DNA from: Aralia elata
Taxonomy: Eukaryota > Streptophyta > Magnoliopsida > Apiales > Araliaceae
Direction of reading: 5' to 3'
NCBI GenBank assembly: GCA_034770075.1
Contig: CM068382.1
Location: forward strand, 744,001-808,000
DNA: 64,000 nucleotides
A program made the position numbers and the translations under genes. How positions within the stretch are numbered: position 1 is the stretch's first letter; every line of letters begins with the position of its first letter. Under the pieces are notes generated by a model. It saw only the letters and a list, made by a program, of their open reading frames with translations. It made no database searches and was not told the DNA's origin. This document shows, one piece after another, positions 25,200 to 37,882 of the stretch.

Positions 25200-25514
25200 A
25201 AACAAACACCTAAGATTTGAAACACAGAGGATCCCAGCTCTTTGCCAAAAGAAAGGACCCCACATTCACTACCAATAATTGATCATTCTCCTAATCCGCT
25301 CTGTATTCTTGCTGGCAACACTGTCTCCTTCTACTTCTTCTTCCTCCTCCTCCTCTTCCTCCAGTCCGTCAATTCTCTCCCCTCCGTTCTTCTTCTTAAA
25401 CCCTCACCCTTATAGTTATATCTCTCTCTCTCCTCTCTCATAAAAAGCTCAAGCCCACCCACCAAAAACCCCTTATGCTCTAACACAACCCAAAAAACAG
25501 CAAATTAAAACACC
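25200..25514 (+). promoter_or_regulatory. Promoter and 5' UTR region of the DUF538 gene
   Basis: A strongly pyrimidine-rich leader (ttcttcctcctcctcctctt near 25340, and ctctctctctcctctctc near 25420) precedes the start codon. Such CT-rich tracts are common in plant 5' UTRs. The transcription start is not resolved. Confidence 0.5.
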
Positions 25515-26806
25515 ATGATTCCTCAACTCTATCTTATGGTCTTCTCAATTCTATCATTTTCAACCCTTTTATGGGTTTCAAGTTCTGAATCAGCATCTGT
25601 ATACGATGTACTTAAATCTCACGGTTTGCCCATGGGGTTGCTCCCAAAGGGTGTTACGGACTTCAGCGTTGATGATTCTGGGAGATTCGAAGTTCATTTG
25701 GATCAAGCTTGCAATGCCAAGTTTGAAAATGAATTGCACTATGATCAAAACGTTTCGGGCACTTTGACTTACGGCCAGATCGATGCCTTGTCGGGTATTT
25801 CTGCCCAAGATTTATTTTTGTGGTTCCCGGTGAAGGAAATTCGGGTTGACGTTCCTAGTTCTGGGTTGATATACTTTGATGTTGGTGTTGTTTCTAAGCA
25901 ATTTTCTCTCTCTTCCTTTGAAACTCCAAGGGAGTGTTTGGCCGTTCAGTTGCCGGATCTGCAGGTTCAGGGTGGGAGGAGCCTCATTAAACAAGCTGCT
26001 TATAAGGTTTTCTTTCTTTTTCCCTTCTTTCGTTGGTCAGTCAATTCAGGGTTTTAGATTTTAGAAAGTACGTATGTGTTCGGGTTTATTGGAATTGTTG
26101 ATTTTGACCAGGCAATTAATGACAAAAGTTTTTAGGCACTCTTTGGGAGCAGGGAATTCATGTTGTGTTAACAATTTTATGGACTCGGATTCCAGTTTAA
26201 TGCTTCCAAATGCAGGGTCATGTTTTCCATTGAAATTTATGCTTGTGATTGTGTTATACATTATTATCAATAATTAGAGAATTCTCAAGTAATAGGGGTC
26301 ATGTTTTCTATTGAAATTTAGGCTTGTGATTCTGCTACGCATACGTGTATGAAATACTAGAGAATTCTCAAGAAGTTTATCTGTTTGTATCAAATTAAGG
26401 TTGGGGAATTTATTTTTTTATTTTTAAAAAAAGAAGATGATTCTGGTCAAGTTTGTTAAGTTACCTAGACTTTTCTATGATTTTTGTTCTAGATTATATT
26501 GGTTGACACTGTGAAATAAGAGTGAGTGAGTGTTTGTTTTTCCCCTCAAATTAAAAATTATAATGAAGCAACTTAAATAAGTCAGTCTATCTATTAGTTT
26601 CAAGAAATTATGAGCCTTTATGCTTTTAAGTCTTGGTTATGAGTGTTCATCCCATGCTTGATTGATTTTGTGTTGTAGTATTCCAATTATATGGTGTTAT
26701 TGGTAGATACAAGTGGGCTAATCTATTCAGCTTTCATTTGCAGGGTTCAACAGGAAATTTCAGATACCAACTTGATCATAAAGATTTAGCAAGGGCTATT
26801 TTGTGA
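25515..26806 (+). CDS. DUF538 family secreted protein, 2 exons
   Basis: Exon 1 is 25515-26006 (164 codons) and exon 2 is 26744-26806 (20 codons plus stop), joined AAG|gtttt...ttgcag|GGT in phase 0, giving 184 residues. Residues 1-27 are a hydrophobic signal peptide. The DUF538 core follows: YDVLKSHGLPMGLLPKGV, FEVHLDQACNAKFENELHYD, LSGISAQDLFLWFPVKEIRV and GLIYFDVGVVSKQFSLSSFE. The family is plant-specific and BPI/LBP-like in fold, with poorly known function, sometimes stress-linked. The second exon supplies a short tail, GSTGNFRYQLDH, after which the frame ends. Without exon 2 the frame would run into intron codons and stop at about 26057, so a retained intron would give a slightly different tail. 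Confidence 0.9.
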
Positions 26807-28271
26807 GTTTTCAGGTGGTAATGAGTTGGGTTGCACGATAGCTCAATCAAGTCATGGGTATTCCATTCCTTGTATGTACATGGTCTTCAGAAAGTCCGGT
26901 TTAGCAGGTCCTACGCTTCATTCTAGTGTGCTTGCTTGCTGTTTTTTGTATAGTGCAGAGTCTGCAAACTAGTCACGCCAGCTCCTGTTGCTTCAACAAT
27001 TACTGGTGAATTTCGCTAAGAGAAAGGTAGTCAAGCAAAATATGCAAATCATGGGTGTCTTATAAAAGTTTAAAGAACGGAAGAATACATAATGGGAGCA
27101 TCAGGTCAAGGTTATGATCAGGTGATAGGCCTGCTAAAGTTTGTTTTCTGTGTTGAATTCATTATGAATATAGACGTAAACATTTACTTGAATCAAATCT
27201 CTTTTTGTAGTATAATTTTTAGTTGATGAGAGACATACATAATTCCCTGATGGAAGAAATAATAAATAGAATGAACTTCTTTTTTTTTTTGGCTTTTGCA
27301 TCTATAAAGGTCGTGCTCTTTCCTTTTATTTGCTTCAAGTCATCACCAGTTTGTTTGTGGCATCATTTTTTTTTTTATTTAGGCAGGTGCTGGAAGAAGT
27401 CGATTAGAATATTTGTTATTAGAGTTAGTATTTGTTACTTTCGTTGACAGGTATAATGTTACATTCATACTTAGAAGTAAACCTCTTTATACGACTTGTA
27501 TGAATTATTAGACAGCTACGATAACCAAATTTGATACTCAACATGAAAAAACCCAACTGTAGAAAAAGATTTGTCAGCTAAATCTGTTGGAAGTTGTGGT
27601 TGTCAGTGGTGAGACAGGCTGGTCCAATTTGATTTCAAAATAGTATAAAATTTTATATTATGTAAAGGAATCCACCAAATATTTGGTTACTGTTCTTGTC
27701 TGTTGTATTTATATAAGAAAACAAACTTATTACTGCAGATTTTATGGTCGCACAAGCAAAGTGAAGCTTGGCTTGAAAAAGGGAAAAAGAGAAATATGAA
27801 AAATAGATTGTGTGAATAATTTGATGTGGTGAATATAAAATGCAGAGGGGTTCATGCTTTAATTAGTGGATATTTAATTAATTATATAGCACTTGAAAAT
27901 GATTTAAATGTAGTAAACGCTTTTATATTCAAGTTTAGGTAGTGATTTGGTGTTATGTTATTGGCTAAACAATCAGCAGCTCGAGTTGTAGAGTGATTAG
28001 GCTAATTCATGGATCTTTTCCTAGTGTCAATATTTGTTTTGTGTGTCAATATCAATGTGATGTAATAATATTGTATGGGGGGTGGAGTTACATGGTAGTA
28101 GCTTTTTACCTGCTACTTTTTAGTGCGGAGTCATATAAAATTTATCCAATTGCAGTAATGTTATGGTACACACTCTGTTGGTTAGTTAGTTAGTTATATG
28201 AGCAGCATCTCATCTCATCTCCAATCTCCAATCTGCAATCTGCATCAACAGACAATGAACAAACAAAATAA
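26807..28271 (+). other. 3' flank of the DUF538 gene
   Basis: Probable 3' UTR followed by AT-rich DNA. No further exon is recognised. Open frames at 27223-27447 and 27993-28193 have no protein similarity that I can see. Confidence 0.5.
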
Positions 28272-28295
28272 AGCTGCTGCTGCTGCTGCTGCTGC
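28272..28295. repeat. (GCT)8 microsatellite
   Basis: Eight perfect GCT units lie in non-coding DNA, preceded by a short catctcatct / caatctccaatct run from about 28207. Confidence 0.95.
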
Positions 28296-28309
28296 TTATG
28301 CGCAGGAAA

Positions 28310-29510
28310 AGTAATATGCCTTTTAGGGAGGGTCCTAATAAATACTACTTTTGGAACATAAATAACAACTTAACCATTTCCTGCCCCCCTTTTTTATTTC
28401 AGATGTTAATAAAGTAAGTAAGATATTTAATTTCATCACCTAAAACAGTTTCCTCCATCAATCATCAACTCCTGCAAGTGCAAGGCTGCAATTATTTTCA
28501 CCTTTTTGGTAGAAATGGCCATGGCCATGGGCATCAGAATCAGATCATGTGACTTATATGGGCCGGCCAATAATAAAACGGAAAGGTTTGGCCCTGGGAC
28601 TACCCGGGCCAGGCTAATTCTTTTTTAATTTTCTGTTTTTGTCCTTTTGTATTAGGCACATAACTTAGTTAGGTCAATAAAATAAATGTGTGACTTCCCA
28701 AATCTTTTCATAAGTGCTTATTAATGTGCCTACTTTCAATATACCCAATTACAACTTCCTAAGACTTAATTAATTACTCTCTCGTACACTTTCTACATCC
28801 TAATAAATTTCTATATTTCTTTTGGATTTTCTTAATGGACACGCACTATATACAAGAATCGAAAGAATATTCTCTTGATTTATATACATATTCTTATTCA
28901 TTGGGCTGAGAATATTTATAACTTATCTATATTAGTAAGGAGAAAAAAAATAAGTGTTTTTTTTAACATCTCTCTCCCTCTTTATCCTTAATTTCTCTCT
29001 TATATTTTATATTTTTATCATTCATGCTTTACCATTCTTATTTAATTATGATAATGTGTGCTATGAAGACTACGCAGTTAGTTATTACGAAACAAACGTA
29101 GCCTTAATAGTATGATAATAGTATTGTGTGTCGTGGCTTCAGCAGAGGGGAGAAATAAGCAAGTGCCAAGTGTGTGGACAATTGTGAACCACTCCCTTGG
29201 ATTTCTCACAATAATGCTTTACTTTACCCCCAACAATTTTATGTAATTCTTTGATTGTCATAGTGGCAACATGTACATACATATATATATATATATATAT
29301 AGAAACTTTCATATTAACAAGTCATACGTGTTTGACTTATTGACTCTCTATATATATATATTAGTAAATCACCCGACCACGTTATCATTATGCAATGCTC
29401 TAGTTGCATACAATTATTATATTTATCAGTAAGTCTAGGCGGACGGGTCAATTGGACCGAAAAATTGGACCGGTCCCCTAGTTTACCCACGTTCCCTTAT
29501 TTTTTTTTAA
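28310..29510. other. AT-rich intergenic DNA
   Basis: I see a short ggccatggccatgg patch near 28517 and a (TA)n tract near 29280-29300, but no gene. Confidence 0.5.
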
Positions 29511-29706
29511 TTTTTTTTTTGGTATATATCCAAACATATTTATACTATGGATTTATAAAAAAAAAATAAAAAAAACAAAAAAAATTAGGACCCATACAAC
29601 CATTTTTTTGATATATATCCAAATTACACCTAATTTTTTTTGTTTTTTTTATTTTTTTTTATAAATCCATAGTATAAATATGTTTGGATATATACCAAAA
29701 AAAAAA
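29511..29706. mobile_element. Foldback element with two 76-bp arms
   Basis: The left arm 29511-29586 (includes ggtatatatccaaacatatt) is nearly the exact reverse complement of 29631-29706, with one length difference in an A-run. The loop is about 44 bases and contains another gatatatatccaaa. No coding capacity and no clear target duplication. Confidence 0.85.
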
Positions 29707-30558
29707 CAAAAGAACATAGAAATGTCTAATTTCCATGTCCAAAAAACATGTTCATGTAGAAGCACTCTATATTTATTTTGTGAGATTCTTTCCTATAGTA
29801 CTTGGTCTTAAGAGTACATAATGTTACTTCAAAGTTATCTAACAAAATATTACTTTATTTAAGATTCACCCCAGACATGTTTGCATAATTATGTGATAGG
29901 AATTGGTTTGACAATTATACTATAAATTTTTTAAAAGGCTCTGATATACATATGTTTTATCTATTTTATAAAAGTAGAAAGAGATGGGATTTTTTTTTTA
30001 ATTTTTAAAATACTCTCTCATAACTTCACTATAAATATTCTTACTTTCTTTTTTATTACATACAAATAATGTGTCAGATGAGTAGTAATAATTATAGTTG
30101 TTCACTTAAATGTGTTAACCGAGTAAAATACTCAAAATTCAAATAGTAAATTTGTTAATTGATCTCCTATTTATTTATTTATTTATATTAAGAATAACTT
30201 AATGACTTTAACATATATTTAAGGAATTTCTTAACATGTGCCCTAAGGGCACATGCTAAACACACAGGTTAAGAGTATATTCTTTTGAACTGTGTGCATA
30301 TTCTCTTAATTTCTGAATTTACACCAAATTCAAAAGAATATGTACATAATTCAAGAGAATATACCAATCAACTGAGAAGAACAAAAGAAAGGATTGATGA
30401 TCGAGTGAAATAATACAATAACGAGAGGGTATGATGCAAATGGAAAGAGATGAGTAGAAAAATGTAGGATTCTGTACCATCATCATGTCCTCCTGTCCAG
30501 TGTCCACCATCTTCCTTCAACAATCACAACCGTTACATACATATATATATATCAATAA
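29707..30558. other. AT-rich spacer
   Basis: No gene is recognised. There is a small palindrome, acatgtgccctaagggcacatg-like, near 30233-30254. Confidence 0.5.
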
Positions 30559-30906
30559 TTCTACGGCGACATTTTTTTGTGGACATTCTAGCGACATTTT
30601 TTTTTTTTTTTTTGTGGGTTTTTTTTTTGGCTATGACTTCAAAATAATTTATATGATTTATTGGTACAAAAATTTTAAAAAAAAAACAGTGATTTAGGTG
30701 TGATTTGGATACATATACAAAACAGTCTGTACAACACTGTTTTGTATATGTATCCAAATCACACCTAAATCACTATTTTTTTTTTAAAAATTTTTGTACC
30801 AATAAATCATATAAATTATTTTGAAGTAATAGCCAAAAAAAAAAACCAAAAAAAAAAAAAAAAAAAAATGTCGCTAGAATGTCCACAAAAAAATGTCGCC
30901 GCAGAA
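30559..30906. mobile_element. 348-bp foldback MITE about 310 bp upstream of BASS3
   Basis: It starts ttctacggcgacattttttt and ends with the inverted form gtcgccgcagaa. The two arms of about 165-170 bases meet at aaaacagtctgtacaacactgttt, near 30720-30742. Arm differences are confined mostly to A/T-run lengths. It lies between 30559 and the BASS3 ATG at 31219, so it may be in the promoter. Microsatellite TA flanks hide any target duplication. Confidence 0.88.
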
Positions 30907-31218
30907 GAACTCTATATATATATATATATATATTAATTTTACTTTCATCTCCCCCCAAAACTTTCTTCCAATAATGAACCAACAAAATACCACATGCCTA
31001 CACCCAAACAACCCCTCTCCAATAAACTAGAATTAATTTCTTTTTTTTTTAAAAAAAAAATCCTTTTTATCACTTCACCTTTTTCTCTCTTCACTCTGGT
31101 CCTCTGCTTCGTTTCGCCGGGAAATCAAAACCCTCCGCCCCCGGCGCGCGAACTTATCCACCGGCCACCGCCCAACTTTCTCTTTCATTCGAAACTCAAT
31201 TTTACCTCTCCAAGTAGA

Positions 31219-34200
31219 ATGGCATCAAATCCGTTCATTACCCTCACGCAACCAATCAATAAAAAGTTCCTTCCAACCGCCTCCAAACCAACTCCCTCTC
31301 TTTCCAATTCTACTTGCAGTTCACACCTAAACTCCAATTCTCTCTCCTTTGAGCTGAAAAAGATTTCCCATGTTCCCAAACTTTCGAAGAGCTTTAATGG
31401 CGGAATATCGGCATTCGCCTGCTCGACTTCGTCGCCGTTTATCGGAAAAGTGGGTTTACACCGAAGAGAAGGTAACTTTACGTTACTGTCCTTCGGTACG
31501 GACCCTAATAATTTGTCAGAAGTGGTAGTAAAGGGCGATTCTTCCCAAATTTTATCGGCAATGCTTCCGTTTGTTGTGGCTCTCACTGCAATTGCGGCTC
31601 TCTCTCAGCCTGCAACTTTCACTTGGTAAGAGCTACGCCTACGCTGAAAGTTTGATTTTTTTTTTTTAACATTCTACAATATTTATTGGCTATTAAAGTA
31701 TGAAGATTGCTGTTTTTGAGTGATTTAATTATATGACAGATTAACCATTATTTTACCAAGCCATTTTTTCAAAACTGGATTTATTAATTTTAAAACTTGA
31801 AAACTTATAAAACAAAGAGGAATAAATTGAAATTGAGATTGTGACATTTATCTTGTGTTCCACTTTAGTGAAAATTTATTGAGTTGTTCGGTTGGAATTC
31901 TTAAGGTTATATAACTTTCTTTATTCCATGCAAATACAAAGTTGTGCTCAAAACTTTATATTTAAAACTATGTATCAGCTTTCTTGCTAATAAAATATAA
32001 GTATGTGTGTTGTTCTCTTTACTTGTATTAATTAAGTTTGTTATTCCAAGACCTTTTGGGGGTTAACTATTGTTGGAATACTTATAATCTTATTAATGAA
32101 GATAAAATGAAGTTTATTTTAGAATGTGATGTGGCAACATATTATTTTATAGGATTGATCCAAGTATTATTGTGTCATATTCTGGATCCATATTTGTTTA
32201 ACTTAGAAAGCTTTTTGTTCGAGTTCACTAGTGTTTTCTGACACCGGAACATCCTATGTTTAGTAAATAACTAGATATTCACTTCTTCTCATTGTTACAC
32301 ATAAACTCTTTTTAAGTATTTTACCTTGAAAAGATAAAAATTGTCTTGGTTTGCTTGAATAATGTAGTAAATTGCAGGGTGTCGCGAGAATTGTATGCCC
32401 CTGCTCTTGGAGGGATCATGTTGTCGATTGGAATAAAACTCTCTGTTGAAGATTTCGCGCTTGCTCTTAAAAGGTTATAACATCTTATCCTTGATCAGTG
32501 TATTTGACATTGTCACTGATATTTTTGGTTTTGTTTCTAAAACTTCAAATTTTCATATGTTGCAGGCCTTTACCACTATCTGTTGGGTTTATCGCTCAGT
32601 ATGTACTGAAACCAGCTCTGGGGGTGTTTGTAGCATGGGCTTTTGGGATGTCTCCAATGTTCTATGCTGGTTTTGTCCTCATGTCTTGTGTTGCAGGGGC
32701 TCAGCTATCTAGTTATGCCAGCTTTTTGAGTAAAGGGGATGTTGCCTTGAGCATTCTCTTGACCAGCTCAAGCACCATTGCCTCAGTTCTTGTTACTCCT
32801 CTTTTGACAGGCCTTCTCATTGGTTCTGTTGTTCCAGTTGATGCAATAGCCATGTCGAAGTCAATTTTGCAGGTAACACATGCCTTCTAAAGAGTAAAAT
32901 AATCTACATGGTCTCGCGTTCATATTTTTTGTTTAGTTTTGAGTTGAGGATTTCTTGCACTTTCAGGTTGTTCTTCTTCCAATCACTCTTGGCCTAGTAC
33001 TCAACACTTATGCAAAACCAGTTGTATCTGTTCTTCAGCCTGTGATGCCAATAGTTGCAATGTTTTGTACTTCGCTTTGTATTGGAAGCCCCCTTGCAAT
33101 TAATCGGGGGACAATTCTTTCTGCAGAGGGCCTAAGACTAGTTGGCCCTGTATTGGCATTCCATGCTGTAGCCTTCACTTTGGGTTACTGGATCTCCAAA
33201 ATTCCTCTTTTGAGGTAATTTCTTTCTTTCATGCCATGTTTCTTTAGTTGGACCAAACTTGAGTGATGGAGGCACCCCTTGTGCTTTCATTGTTTCATAT
33301 AGACTTGCCATTGTGCAACTTTTTACCTAAGATATTTGTAATTCCCGACTGGCCACCCTATTTAGTGTGTTACATGGTGCAGAGGGGTGCTTTTGCTCAA
33401 AATGTGTTGCAGAGAAGCTAAAACCTGTTTTATGTCATACTGCCTACTGGTGGATATGATTGATATATTTGTTGGGACAGATGCGTGCTATAGAAAAGGA
33501 GAAGTCCGTTGAGAGGATTCTGTGTATTCTTGCATAGATTAATTAGCATCATGTGCTGGGCCTGAGCCATTAGCATTCTTCTAGGTGAAACTCATAAGCT
33601 CTGTGTGTCTCAAGTCCTAAGCCAGTCTTCCTTTTAAGTTTGTTCACAAGTCCTAAAAGCTTTCAAACATTTTATTTTGGAGTCTTAAAATTCACCATAT
33701 GATTTTTATACCTTTGTTTGGACTTTGGTCATTTAGAGAACCAATGGTATTTCATCAAACTTCTTTCTCCAAGCCTTTTTCTCCCTCTTTTGGTGGTTTG
33801 AAGAGGGAAGGGCGGTTTGTAGGCCAAAATATAAAACGGTTGTTTGAGAATTGGATTATGAAGTCTGAGAACTTCAGCTGTGTATTTATGGGTTTCCCTC
33901 TTAATATTTTACCTTTATAAGGCTACTGACCATCCTTGCCATCAAATCTTTGGTCTCTCATCCTCATCCAACAAACTACCGTTCTTCTGAATTTATATCA
34001 GCAGCTATTACACTTGGGTGGCTATTGTTTGTGTTTGATTTATTGCTATTCTATTACACCTGTGTACTGTCGTTGAGATTTCTGTGGCAATAAATTTGGT
34101 TTTATGGCAGGCAAGAAGAAGAAATTTGCAGGACAATATCTCTGTGCACAGGGATGCAAAGTTCCACGCTGGCTGGGCTTCTTGCAACCCAGTTTCTGGG

Positions 34201-34348
34201 AAGCACTCAAGCAGTACCCCCAGCATGCTCAGTAGTTGCCATGGCTATCATGGGCCTTTGTCTAGCCTCCTTTTGGGGTAGCGGACTTCGAATTAGAGAC
34301 CTACCATCTCTTCTCAACCAGCACACTGGCTCTGCTGCCGAGGCATAA
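31219..34348 (+). CDS. BASS3: Plastid sodium/metabolite cotransporter, BASS3 type
   Basis: Exons 31219-31625, 32378-32473, 32566-32872, 32967-33214 and 34111-34348 join by GT-AG introns into 431 codons plus TAA. The first 70-90 residues are Ser/Thr-rich and basic, as in a chloroplast transit peptide. The rest is a bile acid:sodium symporter fold with about nine hydrophobic helices. Key phrases are YAPALGGIMLSIGIKLSVED, SVGFIAQYVLKPALGV, SCVAGAQLSSYASFLSKGD, LLTSSSTIASVLVTPLL and SLCTGMQSSTLAGLLATQFL. The AGAQLSSY/GMQSS blocks belong to the family's sodium and substrate region. The length and the VMPIVAMFCTSLCIGSPL stretch agree best with Arabidopsis BASS3 rather than BASS1, BASS2 or BASS5. 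Its substrate is not established. The ATG at 31219 was chosen over one at 30994, whose extension is low-complexity. Confidence 0.9.
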
Positions 34349-37341
34349 TAAAGCAGCAATTTTTGTGTCGTTTAGTTAATGATCAAGTTAATACAACAAA
34401 AAGGAGTTGAAATATTCATAGAATGCACTCGAAGCATGGCTTTTCAGGTCGTCTAAGCACATACTCAGGTTGACAGACACTGATCAAGAGGTTATCATGT
34501 GAATAGTGCCTGGAAGCGGATGGGTGCTTGTACAGTTACACAACCTACTAGTCTTGTTAATTATTATTATTATCAGCTACACCTATATTTATGTATAGAA
34601 CCTTTGGTGTATATATATACATCATAGCATTGATGTGAACCAAATGCCTGAGCCTGCTGTCAAATCCTCTCTCTCTTATTCAGCATTTTTTGTTCATGAA
34701 TCAACAAGCCTAGTTTAAGCCAATCTCGAGCTTGCAATTAGCGTGAGATGTTCAATGGGCTAAACTTGAGTGTTAAGGGCTTAAGTTGGTTAATTTGTCG
34801 TTCAGAATGGTAAATACAAAGTAAATGGTTAAAGACCAAATGTGAAAAGAACAGGTAAATACAGATTAAATAGTTAAATATTACGGTTAGTTCGTTTTAG
34901 AGAATACTATATTTCAGCAAATTCATGTGTTATTTTCAAACAAGCTCACAGGTTATTTTCTTAAGTATTTCCCTCACGTAAAGGTGGGGTTATGGAAATA
35001 TCATAAACTTTTACTCAAAATAGTTGTCCCCCATATTTGGGTTGGGTTTCGAAAAATGGTAGTTTATTATTGTTAGTAGCTATTTGTATTTGACCAGAAT
35101 AAACAGGTCAATGCCACGTGCATGTTTCAAAGCCCATTGTGCTTTATTGGCGGGCTCACCCATGTTCTGGACTGGGCCTAAAATATAACTGTGGTGTTCC
35201 GTATGTGTTCCAAACCCACCTCTTATGGTTCTCACAGTTTTGACAGCTCTCAAATTTTGCCTCTAGTATTGAATAAAATAAATTATACTTTATAATATAA
35301 GTAATCATAAAAAATCTATTCAATCAATGTAATTATTTTGTTTTAAGAGAAAAAGGATCAATGTACGGTTATATATCATTTGAGATAAAAAAAAATTTAG
35401 AATTTAAGTGTAACACCTCAGATCCACATTGTAATATGTGGAATACTTGGATGTATATATATATATATAAGGACTCAAAGATGCTATCATTAATACCTTT
35501 AGTCATGATTTTTAGGTGAATTTATGGTAAGATAAAATGACACAAGAAGATATTATGGACACGACTTATTAGGCTTTATTATGTTATGATTTGATCCCGA
35601 CCTCGAATTTGACTCGAATTGTTACATTAACATTACCATTTGACAACTCATGACCGGGATGCCAGACTCCATATTACAAAAAAATTAATGGAAAATAAAT
35701 TAAATGTGAGTTTATTTAATCATAATTTTAAAAAATTAAAGAATTATTCTTTTTGTAAAAGGAATAAAGGATTACTCTACAACTATATTAGAAATAGGAA
35801 AAGGAAAAAAGTTTGGCAACTAAATTAGTATGTTAGATGGATATATATTGATAAGAACTTAGCATGAGGTACCATTACTTGTGCTCTTCACTTGTGCTCT
35901 TCAACTCCTTAACACGAGGCTTTTAATAATTTGAATGATATTTTGAATTCCATCCGAAAGAATGGCTGATCCATCCATGCATGACACATGCAACTACTCA
36001 CCACAAGAAAAGAGTATAGGCAAGTCATTAATCCTTCATATATATATATATATATATATATTCAGAGATATATTGTAAGATAACAGTCCCTTCTCTAGAA
36101 CAGTACTGATCAAACTTTCCTATTGATCGATAAAATTCTTAACTCTGGTAATTAACTTAAAGGTTGATAAGAGGATAAGGAAAATGAAATTTTCACGGTA
36201 CAGTGATCGATGACATTGTTCTCAGTCTGAAAATGTAAATTCACTTGTATTTTGTATAATGGGAAATATTTAACCAGCCGGCCAGTACTATGTATCAGTT
36301 TAAGCTGCAATCATGAGTAATTAACTTCTCCAAAATTCTATTATGAGAAACTGTAAAATCTCAAAGCAAAAACAATGTTTTAGTAGGTTATAATCATCTA
36401 TAGATAGTCATAAGATTAAGTTTAGCTATATAATGCCTCTTAATTTATACGATATATATATATATATATATTTTGTAAGTTTACTGATGATTTTTTCTTT
36501 TTTTTAAAAAGTTTTCAAATGAAGTATAGGATTAATTAATGATCTTACATTTACCTAAAACTGTCAAAATAAATATATAAAAAAATCTAACTGAAAGAAA
36601 TACTACTACGTACCCATGAAAGCATGTGTATATATATAGAGAGAGAGAGAGAGAAAACATTCAACAATTAAATGTAGTGGTTCATAAATGAAAGAAAATT
36701 ATGTGGTGGTTAGACTACTAATCATCAATTGTCTTGTATATTGGTTAGCTAGATTATCATTAATTTTGTCAAAAAAGTAATCAGAATTTCATGAAACGAA
36801 TCATGGAGTTGGGTTAGGTAACTAAGGATTAATTAAGGAGGTCAATCATTTCAACAATCAAATTCAAAGATCACATGCATACATACATATTTTCCTTCCT
36901 CACCGCAATTCACATCCTGCCAACACCAGTCTAAAAATTAGCTTAATTAATAAATTCTTGCTACAAAAAGATACATGAAGCTTTTGTCCCCGTGTGTGTG
37001 TGTGAGAGAGAGAGAGAGAGAAGAGTCAAGCTCACAACAAATTCTATATATCTTCAACCATAAGCCGAACAAAACAACATAAACTTTAAAGAAAAAGAAG
37101 TATAAAACCCCAAAATTATGTAACGATTTATCTTAATTCTGACAAAGATATATACATATATTTGTCTAATTATAATGTACACACACGACTAATTTCTTCC
37201 AATTTGTCTAATTTACACATTATTTCTTCCCATCAAGATCTAGCAAATTTATTTCTATATCTTTGATCTTGCATATATATTAGATTGCACTTCAGCCATC
37301 TGCTCATTGAAACCATCTCTCTCTATATATATATGTATGAA
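34349..37341. other. Intergenic DNA between BASS3 and the HLH gene
   Basis: The BASS3 3' UTR probably extends over the first 200-300 bases. A TGTAACA-ended element lies at 35409-35626. Other content is AT-rich, with (TA)n near 36040-36060 and 36452-36470 and (GA)n near 36640 and 37005-37020. No gene is recognised. Confidence 0.55.
35409..35626. mobile_element. Second TGTAACA...TGTTACA-ended short element
   Basis: The 218-bp segment starts TGTAACACCTCAGATCC and ends CTCGAATTGTTACA. Flanks ttaag and ttaac agree at four of five positions, the same pattern as at 23264-23508. It is non-coding. Confidence 0.5.
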
Positions 37342-37881
37342 TTAAGGAGAGTAAAAATGAAGAACATTTTGCATAACCTGTACCTGGGTGGTAAGACACT
37401 TTATGTAATGTGCGGTTTCATCAAGCAAACTTTCTATTTCTATTATACCTTTACCGCCCGGAATTACAAGTTTCTGGAGCTCTTTGGCAGCTTTACCACC
37501 ACAACGTCTATCCTCTCCCTTCTTCTTCTTAGGGTTTCCGTTAATACTTACACTTGTTCTTCTTCTTCTTCTTCTTATTTTCATAATTACTGCATGATGA
37601 TGCCTCCTCATGTTCCGGTTTTTAATGATCTTCCAAAGCATGGCCCGGCTCCAAGCTCTCTTTGACCCGACTGCAGCCGCCATTGATGCATTAGAGGCAA
37701 ACTTAACCAGATGAAATCTCGTATAGATCTCTCTTGATGATGAAGTACTGCTGCCGGTACTGGATCCATTATTTTTGTTGTTGAGTGCTTTTAAGGCTCG
37801 AAGAAACCGATAAGTGAATCTAGTTTTGACGGAGTTAAACTTATTAGGGTTTAAGGGTATTATTTGTTGAAGAGGAGCCAT
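37342..37881 (-). CDS. Atypical HLH transcription regulator, IBH1-like
   Basis: An intronless frame of 179 residues. The N-terminal part has RFTYRFLRALKALNN, typical of the IBH1/IBL1 group, then a Ser-rich stretch. A very basic run follows (KIRRRRRRTSV and PKKKKGEDRR), and then a helix-loop-helix with KELQKLVIPGGKGIIEIESL as helix 1 plus loop and DETAHYIKCLTTQVQVM as helix 2. The HER-type DNA-contact residues of ordinary bHLH proteins are missing. By family knowledge such proteins are nuclear and act by pairing with other bHLH factors, restraining brassinosteroid-driven cell elongation. The start ATG at 37881 lies directly beside a (TA)n tract. The exact Arabidopsis counterpart (IBH1 or IBL1) is not settled. 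Confidence 0.85.
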   Translation of the reverse strand: MAPLQQIIPLNPNKFNSVKTRFTYRFLRALKALNNKNNGSSTGSSTSSSREIYTRFHLVKFASNASMAAAVGSKRAWSRAMLWKIIKNRNMRRHHHAVIMKIRRRRRRTSVSINGNPKKKKGEDRRCGGKAAKELQKLVIPGGKGIIEIESLLDETAHYIKCLTTQVQVMQNVLHFYSP

Positions 37882-37882
37882 G

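Noticed and set aside
25590..25994. Antisense open frames over the DUF538 exon
   Set aside because: They are shadows of the coding frame; the sense product has a signal peptide and clear DUF538 motifs.
30994..31218. Upstream Met that would extend BASS3 by 75 residues
   Set aside because: The extension is low-complexity (K/F and P runs) while the Met at 31219 begins a normal transit peptide and gives the usual family length.
36000..37340. MicroRNA precursor upstream of the HLH gene
   Set aside because: I could not see a stem-loop with a known plant microRNA sequence; the palindromes there are TA or GA microsatellites.
37285..37665. Plus-strand 126-codon open frame over the HLH gene
   Set aside because: It is antisense to a well-supported HLH coding frame and its own translation has no recognisable domain.
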